From assembly GCF_013170845.1 (NCBI RefSeq), contig NZ_CP033367.1, forward strand, positions 3,163,001-3,227,000: a stretch of 64,000 nt of DNA, in the 5' to 3' direction. Below, one piece after another: positions 35,934 through 45,705 of the stretch (its first letter is position 1; each line of letters starts with the position of its first letter). The notes below the pieces were generated by a model that saw only the letters and a program-made list of their open reading frames with translations, was not told where the DNA came from and did not search any database. The stretch is from Mesorhizobium loti R88b. GTDB taxonomy: Bacteria; Pseudomonadota; Alphaproteobacteria; Rhizobiales; Rhizobiaceae. The position numbers and the translations under genes are program-made.

Positions 35934-36818
35934 TTACTTCCCCGCCATCTTATCGGCCAGCGCCTGCGCCTGGGCGAGCAGTGCGGGGTAGACGGCATTC
36001 GCCGGCAGGTTCTTGCCCATGCAGTCGCGGAAGTCGTTGTCGGCTTTTTCCCAGGCGGCGTTGGCGGCGTCGGATGTGCCTTCGTCGCTGTCGTCGGTGG
36101 CCTGCTTGGCTAGTTTCTGGGCGGCGGCGTCGGCGGCGGCCCACCCGGCGTCGCAGGCAGCGATCTTCGGGACGGGCGGTGTCGCGGGCGCTTCGGCGAT
36201 CAGGACGCTGTTGCCCTTGACGACCGTGACGACGACCTGCTGGTCGTAATTCGGGCCGACATCCTGTGCCCAGCCGCCCAGGCGGGCGATCGCCATGTCG
36301 GCGCCCTCGGGTTTCTTCAGCGCGAAGTCGAGCGTGCCGGTGAAGGCGGCGTCGCTGCCGATGGCCTGGGTGTAGAAGGCGTCGAGCTTCAGCGCGGCGT
36401 CGAAGCTGGCGGGCAGTTTGAGGTCGGCATCCGTCTCCGAGGCGCGCGACTTGAGCCAGCGCTCGACCAGCCCGCGTGTCGAGGCCACGATGCTGGGGCC
36501 TTCGTCGGTGCCGTGGCGCAGCCCGTCCAGCATGCCGAAGCCGACATCGGAGGAGCTGAGGCTTTCCAAGTTGATCGTGCCGGCCGCCGGGAAATCCTTG
36601 ACCGTGAAGGGGCCAAGCAGGGCGTTGAGACGCGTTTCGAGATCGGCGCGGGCTTTTTCATTGGCCGCATCGACCGTTTCCACCGGGGTGTTGGCGCTGT
36701 CCATCGCAGCGATGGCCGCAATCGCCTTGTCGCGCGCGGCGATATAATCATCCTCGGGCGCGGCGGCGAAAGCCGTGGTGCTCGCGAGTGCAAACATGAC
36801 CGTCCAGACCAACCGCAT
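35934..36818 (-). CDS. Periplasmic hypothetical protein
   Basis: This 294-residue protein has a signal peptide (MRLVWTVMFALASTTAFA, cleavage before A-P-E-D-D). It is rich in Ala and acidic residues with helical segments, and ends D-K-M-A-G-K. Two Cys in the second half (A-A-C-D-A and R-D-C-M-G) may pair. No family was recognised. The start at 36818 follows an AAAGG site. It is upstream of htpG but separated by a hairpin. Confidence 0.75.
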   Translation of the reverse strand: MRLVWTVMFALASTTAFAAAPEDDYIAARDKAIAAIAAMDSANTPVETVDAANEKARADLETRLNALLGPFTVKDFPAAGTINLESLSSSDVGFGMLDGLRHGTDEGPSIVASTRGLVERWLKSRASETDADLKLPASFDAALKLDAFYTQAIGSDAAFTGTLDFALKKPEGADMAIARLGGWAQDVGPNYDQQVVVTVVKGNSVLIAEAPATPPVPKIAACDAGWAAADAAAQKLAKQATDDSDEGTSDAANAAWEKADNDFRDCMGKNLPANAVYPALLAQAQALADKMAGK

Positions 36819-37154
36819 GACAGAACCTTTCTTCGTGGCGATCAACAGGCAAGGCAGCCATCGGGCAGCTTTGCGGCTATTGCGCGGCAGGAAACGCCGA
36901 AGCGAAACATCCTGATCGGGGAGGCAGGCCAAGCGTCGCCATTAACCATCGATTAACTATCCATTCGCCTTTGAATCAAATCTGACGGATACTGTTTCCT
37001 GGCCAGACGAGGTTGCCCAAGAGGCCGGAGAAGACAGCAATCATCAGTCCTGTGCCGTTCAGTTCGCGCAGGGTCTGAACTCAAAAAAGAAGCGACGGAC
37101 CACCGTCGCCTTTACGGGGAGGCGTCAGCATCATTTTTGATGTGGAGCGCCAGA
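36819..37154. other. Intergenic region with one hairpin
   Basis: No gene was seen. A GCGACG/CGTCGC hairpin at 37092-37109 has an A-run on its left (AAAAAAGAA) and CTTTA on its right, so it could terminate a short transcript. A small RNA in 36960-37110 is possible but unsupported by other features. Confidence 0.4.
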
Positions 37155-37436
37155 ATGAAGATCGAAGACGCAGTTATGGCCGCGACAGCCGACGCCAACG
37201 CGCTGCTGTCATGCCTGGGACAGCCCGTCGTCGCCTACCACGTTACGGAGATCATGCGAGAGGCCGACCGGGAATACGCAAGGCTGATGCAGCTTGCCCT
37301 GATGCAACGAAGCATCGAGGCGCTGGTCGATGACGGGCTGGAGGATGCGGTGGCGGAGCGGTTTGCGGCGCAGTTCGGTGGACGGGTTGGTTCGGCCTGG
37401 AGGCTGCTGCACGCTGCGGATGGCGTGGCGCATTGA
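37155..37436 (+). CDS. Small hypothetical protein
   Basis: This 93-residue protein, predicted all-helical, starts MKIEDAVMAATADAN. GGAG lies about 9 bases before the ATG; an upstream ATG at 37137 is less likely. Codon third positions follow the genome bias. No family was recognised. It is alone between the secreted-protein gene and the ABC exporter. Confidence 0.55.
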   Translation: MKIEDAVMAATADANALLSCLGQPVVAYHVTEIMREADREYARLMQLALMQRSIEALVDDGLEDAVAERFAAQFGGRVGSAWRLLHAADGVAH

Positions 37437-37592
37437 GTTTGTGCAAGTGGACACATGGCGGCAATGCGCCTTATGTCGGCCGTTGAAGTCAGCTTTTCTA
37501 TCTTCCGCAAGCAGTCATCCAGTGTGATTGCTGGATCGGCATTTGCTCTAGAGGCGGACTTTGGACGATTGTCGGAGACAGGTCGGACTCAC

Positions 37593-39131
37593 CTATCCCG
37601 TCGCTTTTGGCGCGGCGAAATAAGTTACCACCAGCGTCAGCAGGGTCAGGATCCCGGCAACGACGCTGGCTGCTGTAAAGCCACCAGCGTAGAGGGCGGC
37701 GGTGCCTGCCCAGCCGACTGACGAAAACCCTTCGGCGAATGTCGCGATGCGCGAGGAGGTCTGGCGACGATGAAATTGGGCACGCCGCGCCTGCGCGCGG
37801 AACCAAAGCTGGATCATCGTCGCCGAGATCGCCGCCAGTGCCGACCCGGCTGCCAGAACCAACGCGTGTCGAGGCGAAACCATCGCGAAAGCCAGGACGA
37901 ATGGGGCGATGACAACTATGATCGCGCGCAAAACCGCCTCGACCTTTGCGCGTATGATGGTTGTCGCGGTCACCGGCGCGGTCGCCACCAGGTCGGGTGC
38001 ATCCTCACCGGAAATGGCAAGCCAGGCCAGACCGCCGGCCAACTGCCCAGATGCCATCACCAGCACGGGGATGATCAGAACCAGCGCGTCCGTGCCGTGG
38101 CCATAACTCTTCCATAGCAATATCGCGGGTGGCAGCATGTAGAGCAGTTGCATCAGGCTTTGCGATATGAGCCAGGGATCGCGCAGCAACAATGTCCATT
38201 CCTTGCGGCGCAAGGCGTGTCCCGGCGACGTCAGACGAAACGACGCTGCCTTGCCTTGGCGGATCGAACCGCTCTCGCCAATGTTGGCGGTGAGCGCCGT
38301 GTAGTGCACGAAGCGCCATGAGAAAATTGCAATGGCGGCGGTGGCCAGAGCCACAGCACAGAAAAGGACCCAGGCCAGCCTCTCGCCGTCGCCAAGCGCG
38401 GCTCGCGCCGGCCACCACACCAGGCTGTCCTCGGGCGGTGAAAGCGCAATTACCCACTCGTCCCTCAAGACCGCCAACTGCGAGAGCGTGTCGGTCGTGA
38501 AGATAGCGATGACCTGCAGCGAGATGACGAACAGCGCGCCGACGACTGCGGCCACAAACTGGGCGGCAAAGCGCGTGCGCCGCGGGCCGACGACGTTGAA
38601 CAAAAACGCGGTCAGCGTGATGGCCAGAGCAGCTGCAACGCACCCCGTCGAGAACACCACGCCATAGGCGGCCAGCCATTGAGCTCCCTGGCGCCAAGCT
38701 AAGACGTTGATGAAGGGCGATGCGATCAGCATCGCCATGGTGCCGATCGAAATCGCGATCATCGTCAGGCGCACGACAAAGACCCGCCGCAGCGCCACCG
38801 GGGATGAATGCAGCAATTCCAGATCGGCGCGGGCATACAGCACACGGGTCGCCGCTTCCATCGCCTGCGAGGTCATCAGGAAGAAATAGAGCAGCACACC
38901 GCTAGTCAGCAGTAGATAGTTGGCACGCAAAACGGGAAAATCGGCGGCGGTGAAACGTCCAATCACAAATAACGCAAAGGCATGCGCGAGCAGCACGCCG
39001 ACTATCAAGAATATGCCTAACCTGCGCGAACGCTTCTTGTTGCCCGCAGTGAAGAGATAGAACCAGTCGCGCCAGGAGAGGCGCAATTCATGTGCCGCCA
39101 GCCAACCGATCGTTGCGGGATCGGCGCTCAT
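37593..39131 (-). CDS. ABC-2-like transporter permease, multi-spanning
   Basis: This 512-residue inner-membrane protein has about twelve hydrophobic segments arranged in two halves. The soluble N-terminal E-L-R-L-S-W-R-D-W segment is typical of ABC-2/putative exporter permeases. It starts with ATGA overlapping the stop of the ATPase gene, so the two are translated together. The substrate is unknown. Confidence 0.85.
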   Translation of the reverse strand: MSADPATIGWLAAHELRLSWRDWFYLFTAGNKKRSRRLGIFLIVGVLLAHAFALFVIGRFTAADFPVLRANYLLLTSGVLLYFFLMTSQAMEAATRVLYARADLELLHSSPVALRRVFVVRLTMIAISIGTMAMLIASPFINVLAWRQGAQWLAAYGVVFSTGCVAAALAITLTAFLFNVVGPRRTRFAAQFVAAVVGALFVISLQVIAIFTTDTLSQLAVLRDEWVIALSPPEDSLVWWPARAALGDGERLAWVLFCAVALATAAIAIFSWRFVHYTALTANIGESGSIRQGKAASFRLTSPGHALRRKEWTLLLRDPWLISQSLMQLLYMLPPAILLWKSYGHGTDALVLIIPVLVMASGQLAGGLAWLAISGEDAPDLVATAPVTATTIIRAKVEAVLRAIIVVIAPFVLAFAMVSPRHALVLAAGSALAAISATMIQLWFRAQARRAQFHRRQTSSRIATFAEGFSSVGWAGTAALYAGGFTAASVVAGILTLLTLVVTYFAAPKATG

Positions 39132-39880
39132 GCCGCTTCGGCCACCAGAGCCAGGAAGGTATCTTCGAGGGTTCCCGCGCCATGGCCGGCCTGCCGCCGC
39201 AGCTGCTCGAAAGTGCCCTCGGCGATCAGCCTGCCCTTGGCAATGACTCCGATGCGTTCAGCCATGCGTTCGGCCACCTCCAGAATGTGCGTCGTCATTA
39301 TGACCGTTGCGCCGGCATCGACGCGTTCGCGCAACACCCGCTTGACCTGACGTGCCGAGCCGGCATCAAGGCCGGTCAGCGGCTCGTCAAGGATGATGAT
39401 TTCCGGGTCATGGACCAATGCTCCGGCCAACGCCACCTTCTGTCGCATGCCCTTCGAAAAGCCGCTGCAATGCGTGTGTGCATGCGGCGTCAGGTCCAGT
39501 AGATCGAACAGCTGCCTTGCCCGTTCCTGTGCCGTGCTTGCCTTGACGCTCCACAGACCGGCGACGAATTCGAGATACTCGAATGGCGTGAGCTTGTCGT
39601 AGATCATCGGTTCGTCCGATATCCAGGCAACGATGCGCTTGGCTTCGACCGGGCTTCGGAGCGCGTCGCGACCCGCAATGGTGATCGTTCCCGCATCCGG
39701 CAGGAGCAGCCCCGCGACCATGCGCAGCGTCGTTGTCTTTCCGGCGCCATTTGGGCCAAGAAGGCCGTAAAACTCGCCCGCCCTGACGGTCAGGTCGAGG
39801 CCAGCCACCGCAGGCTTGTCGAAGCTCTTGTAGAGTCCACGAATTTCGAGCGCGTTCGCAGTCGTCGTCTTATCGGCCAT
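39128..39880 (-). CDS. ABC exporter ATP-binding protein
   Basis: This 250-residue protein has Walker A GPNGAGKTT, signature F-S-K-G-M-R-Q-K and Walker B I-I-L-D-E-P-L-T-G-L-D. The FSKGMRQ form is typical of ABC-2 type exporters (CcmA/NatA kin). It partners the overlapping permease gene. The start at 39880 (MADKTTTAN) has GGAGA upstream. Confidence 0.92.
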   Translation of the reverse strand: MADKTTTANALEIRGLYKSFDKPAVAGLDLTVRAGEFYGLLGPNGAGKTTTLRMVAGLLLPDAGTITIAGRDALRSPVEAKRIVAWISDEPMIYDKLTPFEYLEFVAGLWSVKASTAQERARQLFDLLDLTPHAHTHCSGFSKGMRQKVALAGALVHDPEIIILDEPLTGLDAGSARQVKRVLRERVDAGATVIMTTHILEVAERMAERIGVIAKGRLIAEGTFEQLRRQAGHGAGTLEDTFLALVAEAA

Positions 39881-40216
39881 GGCAGTCTCCAATGGATGGA
39901 GTTGGTAGCCCGGCAACGGTTTCCCAGGGGTGAAGGCCGCATCCGTGCGTGAGACACCGTGTCCCATTGGTTAACGAACGGTCATCGGACCCCATGCCCG
40001 CCGATCATCCGGGCTAGGCTACCCTGGCAGGGTAGCGGATGAGCACGCTGCAGCGCTCGGTGTTGGCTGAGCATCTGTCTGGAGGCCTCGGCGCAGCCGG
40101 AGAACGGATCGCCATCCGATAGAATGCTTGCCACCTGGACCAAGGTCAGCTTTTCGAGATCATTCGCCGTTAAGCGGACAGTCAGCTATCGGCCCATAGC
40201 GGTCACAAAGCCTGGC
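39881..40216. other. Intergenic region with one hairpin, no gene seen
   Basis: A perfect GCTACCC/GGGTAGC hairpin with a 5-base loop is at 40018-40036. It could be an operator or a short structured RNA. The promoter of the exporter operon should lie left of it. Nothing else is supportable. Confidence 0.4.
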
Positions 40217-41191
40217 TCACCCCTTCTCCCTCACCAGCCGCTCCAGCGCATCCACGATCAGGTCGCAGAACTTCGCATGGTCGAGCTTCATCGCCACGGT
40301 GTGGCGGAAGTCGGTCTGCTCGCTCGCCGTGCCGCCGAAATGGTGCATGCCGCCCATTTTCTCGAAATTGCAGACCGTCATGCCCTTGGTCCAGCGGCCG
40401 GCAAGCTCGACGCGGATGTCGGCCTTCTCGGTGGTGAAGACGGTTGGATCGATCATGGCGGCGACGCAGCAGGCGTCATGGATGGCGGGATATTCGATCT
40501 GCAGCAGGCCGCCATGCGTGGTCGCTATGAACGCCCAGATGTCGAGGATGAACTTGGCCATCGGGCCGCCGATGGCGCGCACCCTGTCCTGCAGGTCCGG
40601 GGTGGCCAGCGCCTGGTGGGTGAGGTCGAGCCCCACCATGGTGACGTCCCAATTGGCGCGGAACACCACGTCGGCGGCTTCCGGGTCGCCATAGACGTTG
40701 AACTCGGCGGCCGGCGTGATGTTGCCGCGCGTGTAGGCGCCGCCCATGGCGACGACCCGCTTCACGCGGCTGACGATGCGCGGGTCCTTGCGCACGGCGA
40801 GCGCGATGTTGGTGTAGGGGCCGACCGGCACCAGCGTGACCGTCTTCGGCTCATGCGCCATGACGGTGTCGATGATGAAGTCGATTGCGTGGCGCTTGTC
40901 GAGGTCGAACGAGGCGGGCGGCAGTACGGGGCCGTCGAGCCCGGTGTCGCCATGGATTTCGACGGCCAGCACCTGGTCGATGAGGAGCGGACCGGGCGAG
41001 CCCTTGGCCACCGGCACCTTGATGCCATAGGCGGTGCAGACGGACAGCGCGTTGCGCGTGGTGTTCTCGACATTGTGGTTGCCCGAAACCGTGGTGATGC
41101 CGAGCAGGTCGATATCAGGGTTGCCTGCCGCGAGCAGGATGGCGATGGCGTCGTCGTGCCCAGGATCGCAGTCGAGAATGATCTTTTCCAT
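40217..41191 (-). CDS. Inosine-uridine-preferring nucleoside hydrolase family protein
   Basis: This 324-residue protein has the calcium-binding D-x-D-P-G-H-D-D motif at residues 7-14. The H-D-A-C-C segment near the C-terminal active site carries the His and Asp of the family. It splits purine or pyrimidine ribonucleosides into base and ribose in nucleoside salvage. A GGAGGT site precedes the ATG. It is monocistronic. The exact nucleoside preference cannot be told. Confidence 0.92.
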   Translation of the reverse strand: MEKIILDCDPGHDDAIAILLAAGNPDIDLLGITTVSGNHNVENTTRNALSVCTAYGIKVPVAKGSPGPLLIDQVLAVEIHGDTGLDGPVLPPASFDLDKRHAIDFIIDTVMAHEPKTVTLVPVGPYTNIALAVRKDPRIVSRVKRVVAMGGAYTRGNITPAAEFNVYGDPEAADVVFRANWDVTMVGLDLTHQALATPDLQDRVRAIGGPMAKFILDIWAFIATTHGGLLQIEYPAIHDACCVAAMIDPTVFTTEKADIRVELAGRWTKGMTVCNFEKMGGMHHFGGTASEQTDFRHTVAMKLDHAKFCDLIVDALERLVREKG

Positions 41192-41374
41192 GGCGGGCAC
41201 CTCCCTTGTCGGCCAAACCTGTCGCGACAAGAGACTGCCGCTCCGGGGCAGTCAAGGTTCTGGTGCTCGACCGATCCAGGCAGCAGCGTCGCCAGCACAC
41301 ACGCCGGTGGGAGCTGGTACTTGAACTGGTTCATGGCATAGTGTCAGCCGCTCGGAAAAGCAGGTGGCTTATCA

Positions 41375-41824
41375 ATGACCGACAATACCGGCGGCGCGGG
41401 GACGCCCAAAGTCGCGGAGCGGCCGATCTCTGACATCCTTCTGAATCAGCGTTACCGCAACCATTTGATCGGATATTTTGAGTGGGTATCGTCCCATGAA
41501 GAGCAGCGAAAATATCAAGCCGCTGTTCCGAATGTTCGCATCCCGCACGAAGCTTTCAATCAATGGGGTGACTATGCGTCCGATGAAGTCCTCGAGCACT
41601 ATGCTGAACCGGTGTTCTCCATCGACGAGCAGCAAGCACTTCGGGATTATCGCACTGTGTTGAACCGCGTATCTGATGATACGCCGAAAATGTTACCCCC
41701 GCTCGAGCAAGTGATAGGAACTGAGCCTTGGGAGCGGCTGAGACGTGCTGCGGCCAGAGCCTTGGAGGTTTTCATGCGCCGGGGGCCATTCGATTGGGAG
41801 GTCGAGCAATTCCCAGCGGTTTGA
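41375..41824 (+). CDS. Hypothetical protein, AT-richer
   Basis: This 149-residue soluble protein starts MTDNTGGAGTPKVAE, with a helical middle (Y-R-N-H-L-I-G-Y-F-E-W) and a C-terminal W-E-R-L-R-R-A-A-A-R-A-L segment. No motif was recognised. The codon bias is weaker than the genome norm. It lies next to a decayed ligase fragment, so the stretch may be a small insertion. Confidence 0.6.
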   Translation: MTDNTGGAGTPKVAERPISDILLNQRYRNHLIGYFEWVSSHEEQRKYQAAVPNVRIPHEAFNQWGDYASDEVLEHYAEPVFSIDEQQALRDYRTVLNRVSDDTPKMLPPLEQVIGTEPWERLRRAAARALEVFMRRGPFDWEVEQFPAV

Positions 41825-41839
41825 GACCCAACTGTTCCC

Positions 41840-41892
41840 TTAGGCCTTCCGCCTCTCGACCTCTGCCTTGCTCGGTAAGAACCGCTGGATCT
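41840..41892 (-). pseudogene. 3'-terminal remnant of an acyl-CoA synthetase gene
   Basis: The minus strand encodes I-Q-R-F-L-P-S-K-A-E-V-E-R-R-K-A followed by TAA. This corresponds to the last residues I-Q-R-F-L-L-R-K-A-E-V-E-K-R-K-G of the intact ligase at 42968-44614. The two DNA stretches (41845-41892 and 42973-43020) match at 41 of 48 bases in the same orientation. Only the tail survives. The methyltransferase gene lies between the two tails. Confidence 0.75.
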
Positions 41893-41938
41893 GGGAACTT
41901 GTTCGAAGCCGATCCTGGATGGAGGAAGGGGGTGTGAC

Positions 41939-42922
41939 ATGGTGGATTCCGATCGGATCGACAGGCTGATCGCAGCGGTGCCTGAGGCCCTGGCGCTTCG
42001 CGCCGGGCTGGAGCTTGGCATCTTCACCCGGCTCGCTGGCGATGCGGCGACCGCCGACAGCCTCGGGGCGGCGCTCAACGTCGAGCCCGATCGTCTGTCG
42101 CGGCTCCTCTACGCGCTCGCCAGCATCCGTCTCCTCGATGTCAAGGATGGTCAATTTCGCAACGGGGCCGAAGCGTCCGCCTTCCTCGACGCGTCCAAGC
42201 CGGCCTATCGCGGCGGCGATCATGCGCTGCTGCGCGAGCTCTGGGGAGCCGACCTCTTGACCGCGGAGTCGCTGCGGCAGAGCCGGCCGGCAGCACTACA
42301 CGACTTTTCCGAAGCGGGGCCTGAGTCCGCGGCGGCCTTCAGCCGCATGCTGGCACCGGGCGGGGTGATTTTCGGCCGAAACCTGGCCCGCGAGTTGGAC
42401 CTCTCGGCGATCCGTTCGGTGATCGATATCGGCGGCGGCGCCGGAACCATTCTCGTCGGACTTCGCGAGCAACGACCGCAGATCGCGGCGACGCTGATGG
42501 AACTGCCGACGGTCGCGGCGGTCGCGCCAGATATCCTGGCGGAATATGGTGCCAGCGACGTGGTTGTCGAAGAAGGCGACATCACTGTCGCGCCATCGAT
42601 CGGCCGGCACGATCTGGCGATCCTGAAGGCCGTCGTCCAAGTCCTTCCGCCGGACCAGGCACGCCGTTCGATCCTGAACGCGGCGCGTTGCCTCACGCAA
42701 GGAGGCGAGATCGCCATCGCGGGGTGGGGTGTCGTCGATGACGATCGCCTCGGCCCGCCCGAAGGGGTCTTTCTCAACCTCACCTTCCTGAACCTCTATC
42801 GCCACGGCGAATCCTATACGGAAGGCCAGTATCGCGCGTGGATGACCGAGGCTGGATTGCGGGACATTTCCAGGTCGCGGCTAAGCGACGGCACCACCTT
42901 GTTTCGTGGGCGCCTCGGCTGA
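41939..42922 (+). CDS. SAM-dependent O-methyltransferase-type protein
   Basis: This 327-residue protein has an N-terminal winged-helix dimerisation domain (A-L-R-A-G-L-E-L-G-I-F). The class I methyltransferase fold has the SAM motif V-I-D-I-G-G-G-A-G near residue 162 and a late W-G-V region. This is the plant/polyketide O-methyltransferase (Methyltransf_2) layout. The substrate is probably a phenol or polyketide hydroxyl. It lies between two copies of an acyl-CoA ligase tail, convergent with the ligase. Confidence 0.87.
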   Translation: MVDSDRIDRLIAAVPEALALRAGLELGIFTRLAGDAATADSLGAALNVEPDRLSRLLYALASIRLLDVKDGQFRNGAEASAFLDASKPAYRGGDHALLRELWGADLLTAESLRQSRPAALHDFSEAGPESAAAFSRMLAPGGVIFGRNLARELDLSAIRSVIDIGGGAGTILVGLREQRPQIAATLMELPTVAAVAPDILAEYGASDVVVEEGDITVAPSIGRHDLAILKAVVQVLPPDQARRSILNAARCLTQGGEIAIAGWGVVDDDRLGPPEGVFLNLTFLNLYRHGESYTEGQYRAWMTEAGLRDISRSRLSDGTTLFRGRLG

Positions 42923-42967
42923 CGATCAGAGTGGCCATGGAGTTGGTCGCCTGAAGGTGCGGCCCTC

Positions 42968-44614
42968 TCACCCCTTCCGCTTCTCCACCTCCGCCTTCCT
43001 CAGCAGGAACCGCTGGATCTTGCCGCTTGGCGTCTTCGGCAGTTCCGCGACGAAATCGATCTCGCGCGGATAGGCGTGGGCCGAGAGCCGCTTGCGGACA
43101 TGCTGCGCCAGCTCCTCGGCCAACTCCGGACTGCCCTTGTATGCGGGCGCCAGGATGACGAAGGCCTTGACGATTTCGGTGCGCTGCGGGTCGGGCACGC
43201 CGACCACGGCAGCTTCGTTGACGGCGGGATGTTCGATGAGCGCGCTTTCGACATCGAAGGGGCCGATGCGGTAGCCGGACGAGGTGATGACGTCATCGGC
43301 GCGGCCGATGAAGGAGACTGAGCCGTCCGGCTCGTATTCCACCGTGTCGCCGGTGCGGTAATAGCCATCCACAATCGCTGGCGTCTGCTCCTGATGGTAG
43401 CCGTCGAACCAGCGCAGCGGCGAATTGGCGATGTCCACGGCGAGGATGCCGGGCTGGTTGGGGCCGAGCTCGCGGCCTTCGTCGTCGAGCACCACCATGC
43501 GGTAGCCCGGCATGGCGAAACCGGCCGAGCCCGTGCGAACGGTGTGCGCGAGGCCATGATGGTTGTTGACCATCATGCCGTTCTCGGTCTGGCCGTAATG
43601 GTCGTGGATCGGCGCGGCGAGATGGGCGTCGAACCAGCGGATCACTTCCGGGTTGAGCGGCTCGCCGGCGCTGCTCACCACGCGCAGCCGGCCCTTGATG
43701 CGCGCGGCGGCCTCCGGCCCTTCGGCGAGCAGCAGACGGAAGGCGGTCGGCGAACCGGCAAGGCTGGTGACGCCGAGCCGCTCGATGACCTCATAGGTGC
43801 TTTTGGCGGTGAAGGCGCCCTCGTTGAAGGTGGTGGCGATGCCGAGCAGCAGTGGACCGGTGATGGCGTAATAGAGGCCGTAGGCCCAGCCGGCATCGGC
43901 GATGTTCCAGAAGATGTCGTCGGGGCGCAGCCCGATCGCATCGCGCATATAGGCGCCGAAAGCGAGCAGCGCGCTGAGCGGCACCGGCACGCCCTTGGGC
44001 AGGCCAGTCGTGCCCGAGGTCGACATCATCATGAACAGGTCGTCGCCCTGGCGCATCACCGGTTCGCAATCGGGGGAGGCGGCGGCGAGGGCGGCGCGGA
44101 AATCGATGTCGCCTTGGGGCAAGGCATCGCCGGCGCCAAGAATGATGGTGATCGGCGGTCCGTTCTCGATCTCGTCCAGCTTGCTGCGATTGGCCGGGTT
44201 GGTCACCACCAGTTTTGCGCCGCTGTAGCCGAGGCGATGCTCGATGGCCTTCGGGCCGAAGGCGGTGAACAGCGGCTGGTAGACGGCGCCGATGCGCCAG
44301 GTGCCGAGGATGAGCGCCACCAGTTCGGGAATGCGCGGCAGCATGCCGGCCACGACATCGCCGGGACCGACGCCGGTTGCCTTCAGGAGATTGGCGACGC
44401 GGCCCGACATATCGGCGAGGTCGTCGAAACTGAACTGCCTTAGTTCGCCACTGGCCGAGATCGCGCGCAGCGCCAGCCGGTTCTGGCCGGTATGGCGGCC
44501 GCAGCATTCGATATAGGCGTTTATGCCGGTCGCCGGGTCGCCGTCGAGCCTGGTGATTTCATCCTCGATGCGAAAGTTCGAAACGGCGTCCTCGTAGCGC
44601 GGCAAGCCGGTCAT
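42968..44614 (-). CDS. AMP-dependent acyl-CoA synthetase
   Basis: This 548-residue ANL-superfamily ligase has P-loop STSGTTGLPKG, the H-Y-G-Q-T-E-N motif, Y-R-T-G-D and the C-terminal K-T-P-S-G-K-I catalytic lysine region. It activates a carboxylic acid to the acyl-adenylate and CoA thioester. Short- to medium-chain acids are likely, since it resembles acetyl/propionyl-type members. A LysR gene lies 95 bp upstream on the same strand. Confidence 0.9.
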   Translation of the reverse strand: MTGLPRYEDAVSNFRIEDEITRLDGDPATGINAYIECCGRHTGQNRLALRAISASGELRQFSFDDLADMSGRVANLLKATGVGPGDVVAGMLPRIPELVALILGTWRIGAVYQPLFTAFGPKAIEHRLGYSGAKLVVTNPANRSKLDEIENGPPITIILGAGDALPQGDIDFRAALAAASPDCEPVMRQGDDLFMMMSTSGTTGLPKGVPVPLSALLAFGAYMRDAIGLRPDDIFWNIADAGWAYGLYYAITGPLLLGIATTFNEGAFTAKSTYEVIERLGVTSLAGSPTAFRLLLAEGPEAAARIKGRLRVVSSAGEPLNPEVIRWFDAHLAAPIHDHYGQTENGMMVNNHHGLAHTVRTGSAGFAMPGYRMVVLDDEGRELGPNQPGILAVDIANSPLRWFDGYHQEQTPAIVDGYYRTGDTVEYEPDGSVSFIGRADDVITSSGYRIGPFDVESALIEHPAVNEAAVVGVPDPQRTEIVKAFVILAPAYKGSPELAEELAQHVRKRLSAHAYPREIDFVAELPKTPSGKIQRFLLRKAEVEKRKG

Positions 44615-44709
44615 ATCAGTCCTCCCTGGCGGCGCCCCATCTCCCCATGGCGCGCTGTCGCGGCAACAATGACATCAGTTCGCGCCGATGGGCAACGGCG
44701 GAGCCGTCG

Positions 44710-45603
44710 CTAAAGATCCGCCTCGGCGAAGATGCGCGCTGCCCAGTCGAGGAAGACGCGCAGCCGGGGCGAGAGCTGCCGGTTCTGCGGGTAGAGCGCC
44801 GACAGCGGCGTGGGTGAGGGCGGATAGCCGGCCAGCACTTCGACCAGCGTGCCATCGGCGAGGTCCTTCTCGAAGCGATAGCGGGGCGCCTGGATGAGGC
44901 CGAGGCCAAGCCGCGCGAGGTCGGCGGCGGTGTCGGAATTGTTGGCGGCGACGCGGCCCGGTAGCCGGATCTCGCGCGTCTTGCCGCCGATGGTGAATTC
45001 GAAGGGCAGCACCTCGCCGGTGCGCGAGGAGACGAAGCCGATTGCCTGATGGCCATCGAGCGCATCGGGGGAGGCGGGAGTGCCGTGGCGAGAGAGATAG
45101 GCGGGACTGGCGCAAGTCATCTCGCGGATCATGGCGAGCCGCCGCATGATCATGCCGCTGTCGGGCGGTTCGCCGACGCGGATGACGCAATCGACGCCCT
45201 CGCGCACGAGGTCGACCAGCCGGTCGCTCTGGCCGATCTGCAGATCGATGCGCGGATAACGGGCCAAGAACTCCGGCAGGCGCGGCAAAAGGAAGGTGCG
45301 GGTGAGCAGCGTGCTGGCGTCGATGCGCAGCAGGCCGAAGGGCTCTGCCTTGCGGAAGGCGGCTTCCGCATCCTCGATCTCGGCCAGGATCGACAGGCAG
45401 CGCCGGTAATAGGCCTCGCCATCCTGCGTGGCGTTGACCTGCCGTGTCGTGCGCTCCAGCAGACGGGCGCCGAGATGTTCTTCGAGGCGGCGGATCGCCT
45501 CGGTTGCGGTTGACCTGGGCAGGCCGAGATCGGCGGCGGCAGCGGTAAAGCTGCGCCGCTCCAGCACGCGCACGAAGAGCCGCATCGTATCCAGGCGATC
45601 CAT
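44710..45603 (-). CDS. LysR-family transcriptional regulator
   Basis: This 297-residue protein has a LysR helix-turn-helix (residues about 3-60; F-T-A-A-A-A-D-L-G-L-P-R-S-T-A-T-E-A-I) and an effector domain. It is divergent from an SDR/SDR/tautomerase operon across 102 bp. Imperfect inverted TTCCGAATA and TATCCGGAA elements in that gap could be its binding site. It probably regulates that operon. Confidence 0.9.
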   Translation of the reverse strand: MDRLDTMRLFVRVLERRSFTAAAADLGLPRSTATEAIRRLEEHLGARLLERTTRQVNATQDGEAYYRRCLSILAEIEDAEAAFRKAEPFGLLRIDASTLLTRTFLLPRLPEFLARYPRIDLQIGQSDRLVDLVREGVDCVIRVGEPPDSGMIMRRLAMIREMTCASPAYLSRHGTPASPDALDGHQAIGFVSSRTGEVLPFEFTIGGKTREIRLPGRVAANNSDTAADLARLGLGLIQAPRYRFEKDLADGTLVEVLAGYPPSPTPLSALYPQNRQLSPRLRVFLDWAARIFAEADL

Positions 45604-45705
45604 GGCCTTTGTTCGCAGTTTCCGAATAGTGATGTCAAGAGACAGCTGATTATCCGGAAGTTGGCTTGGCCTATATCCGTGTCACTGACAAACGGAGAGA
45701 CTTCG

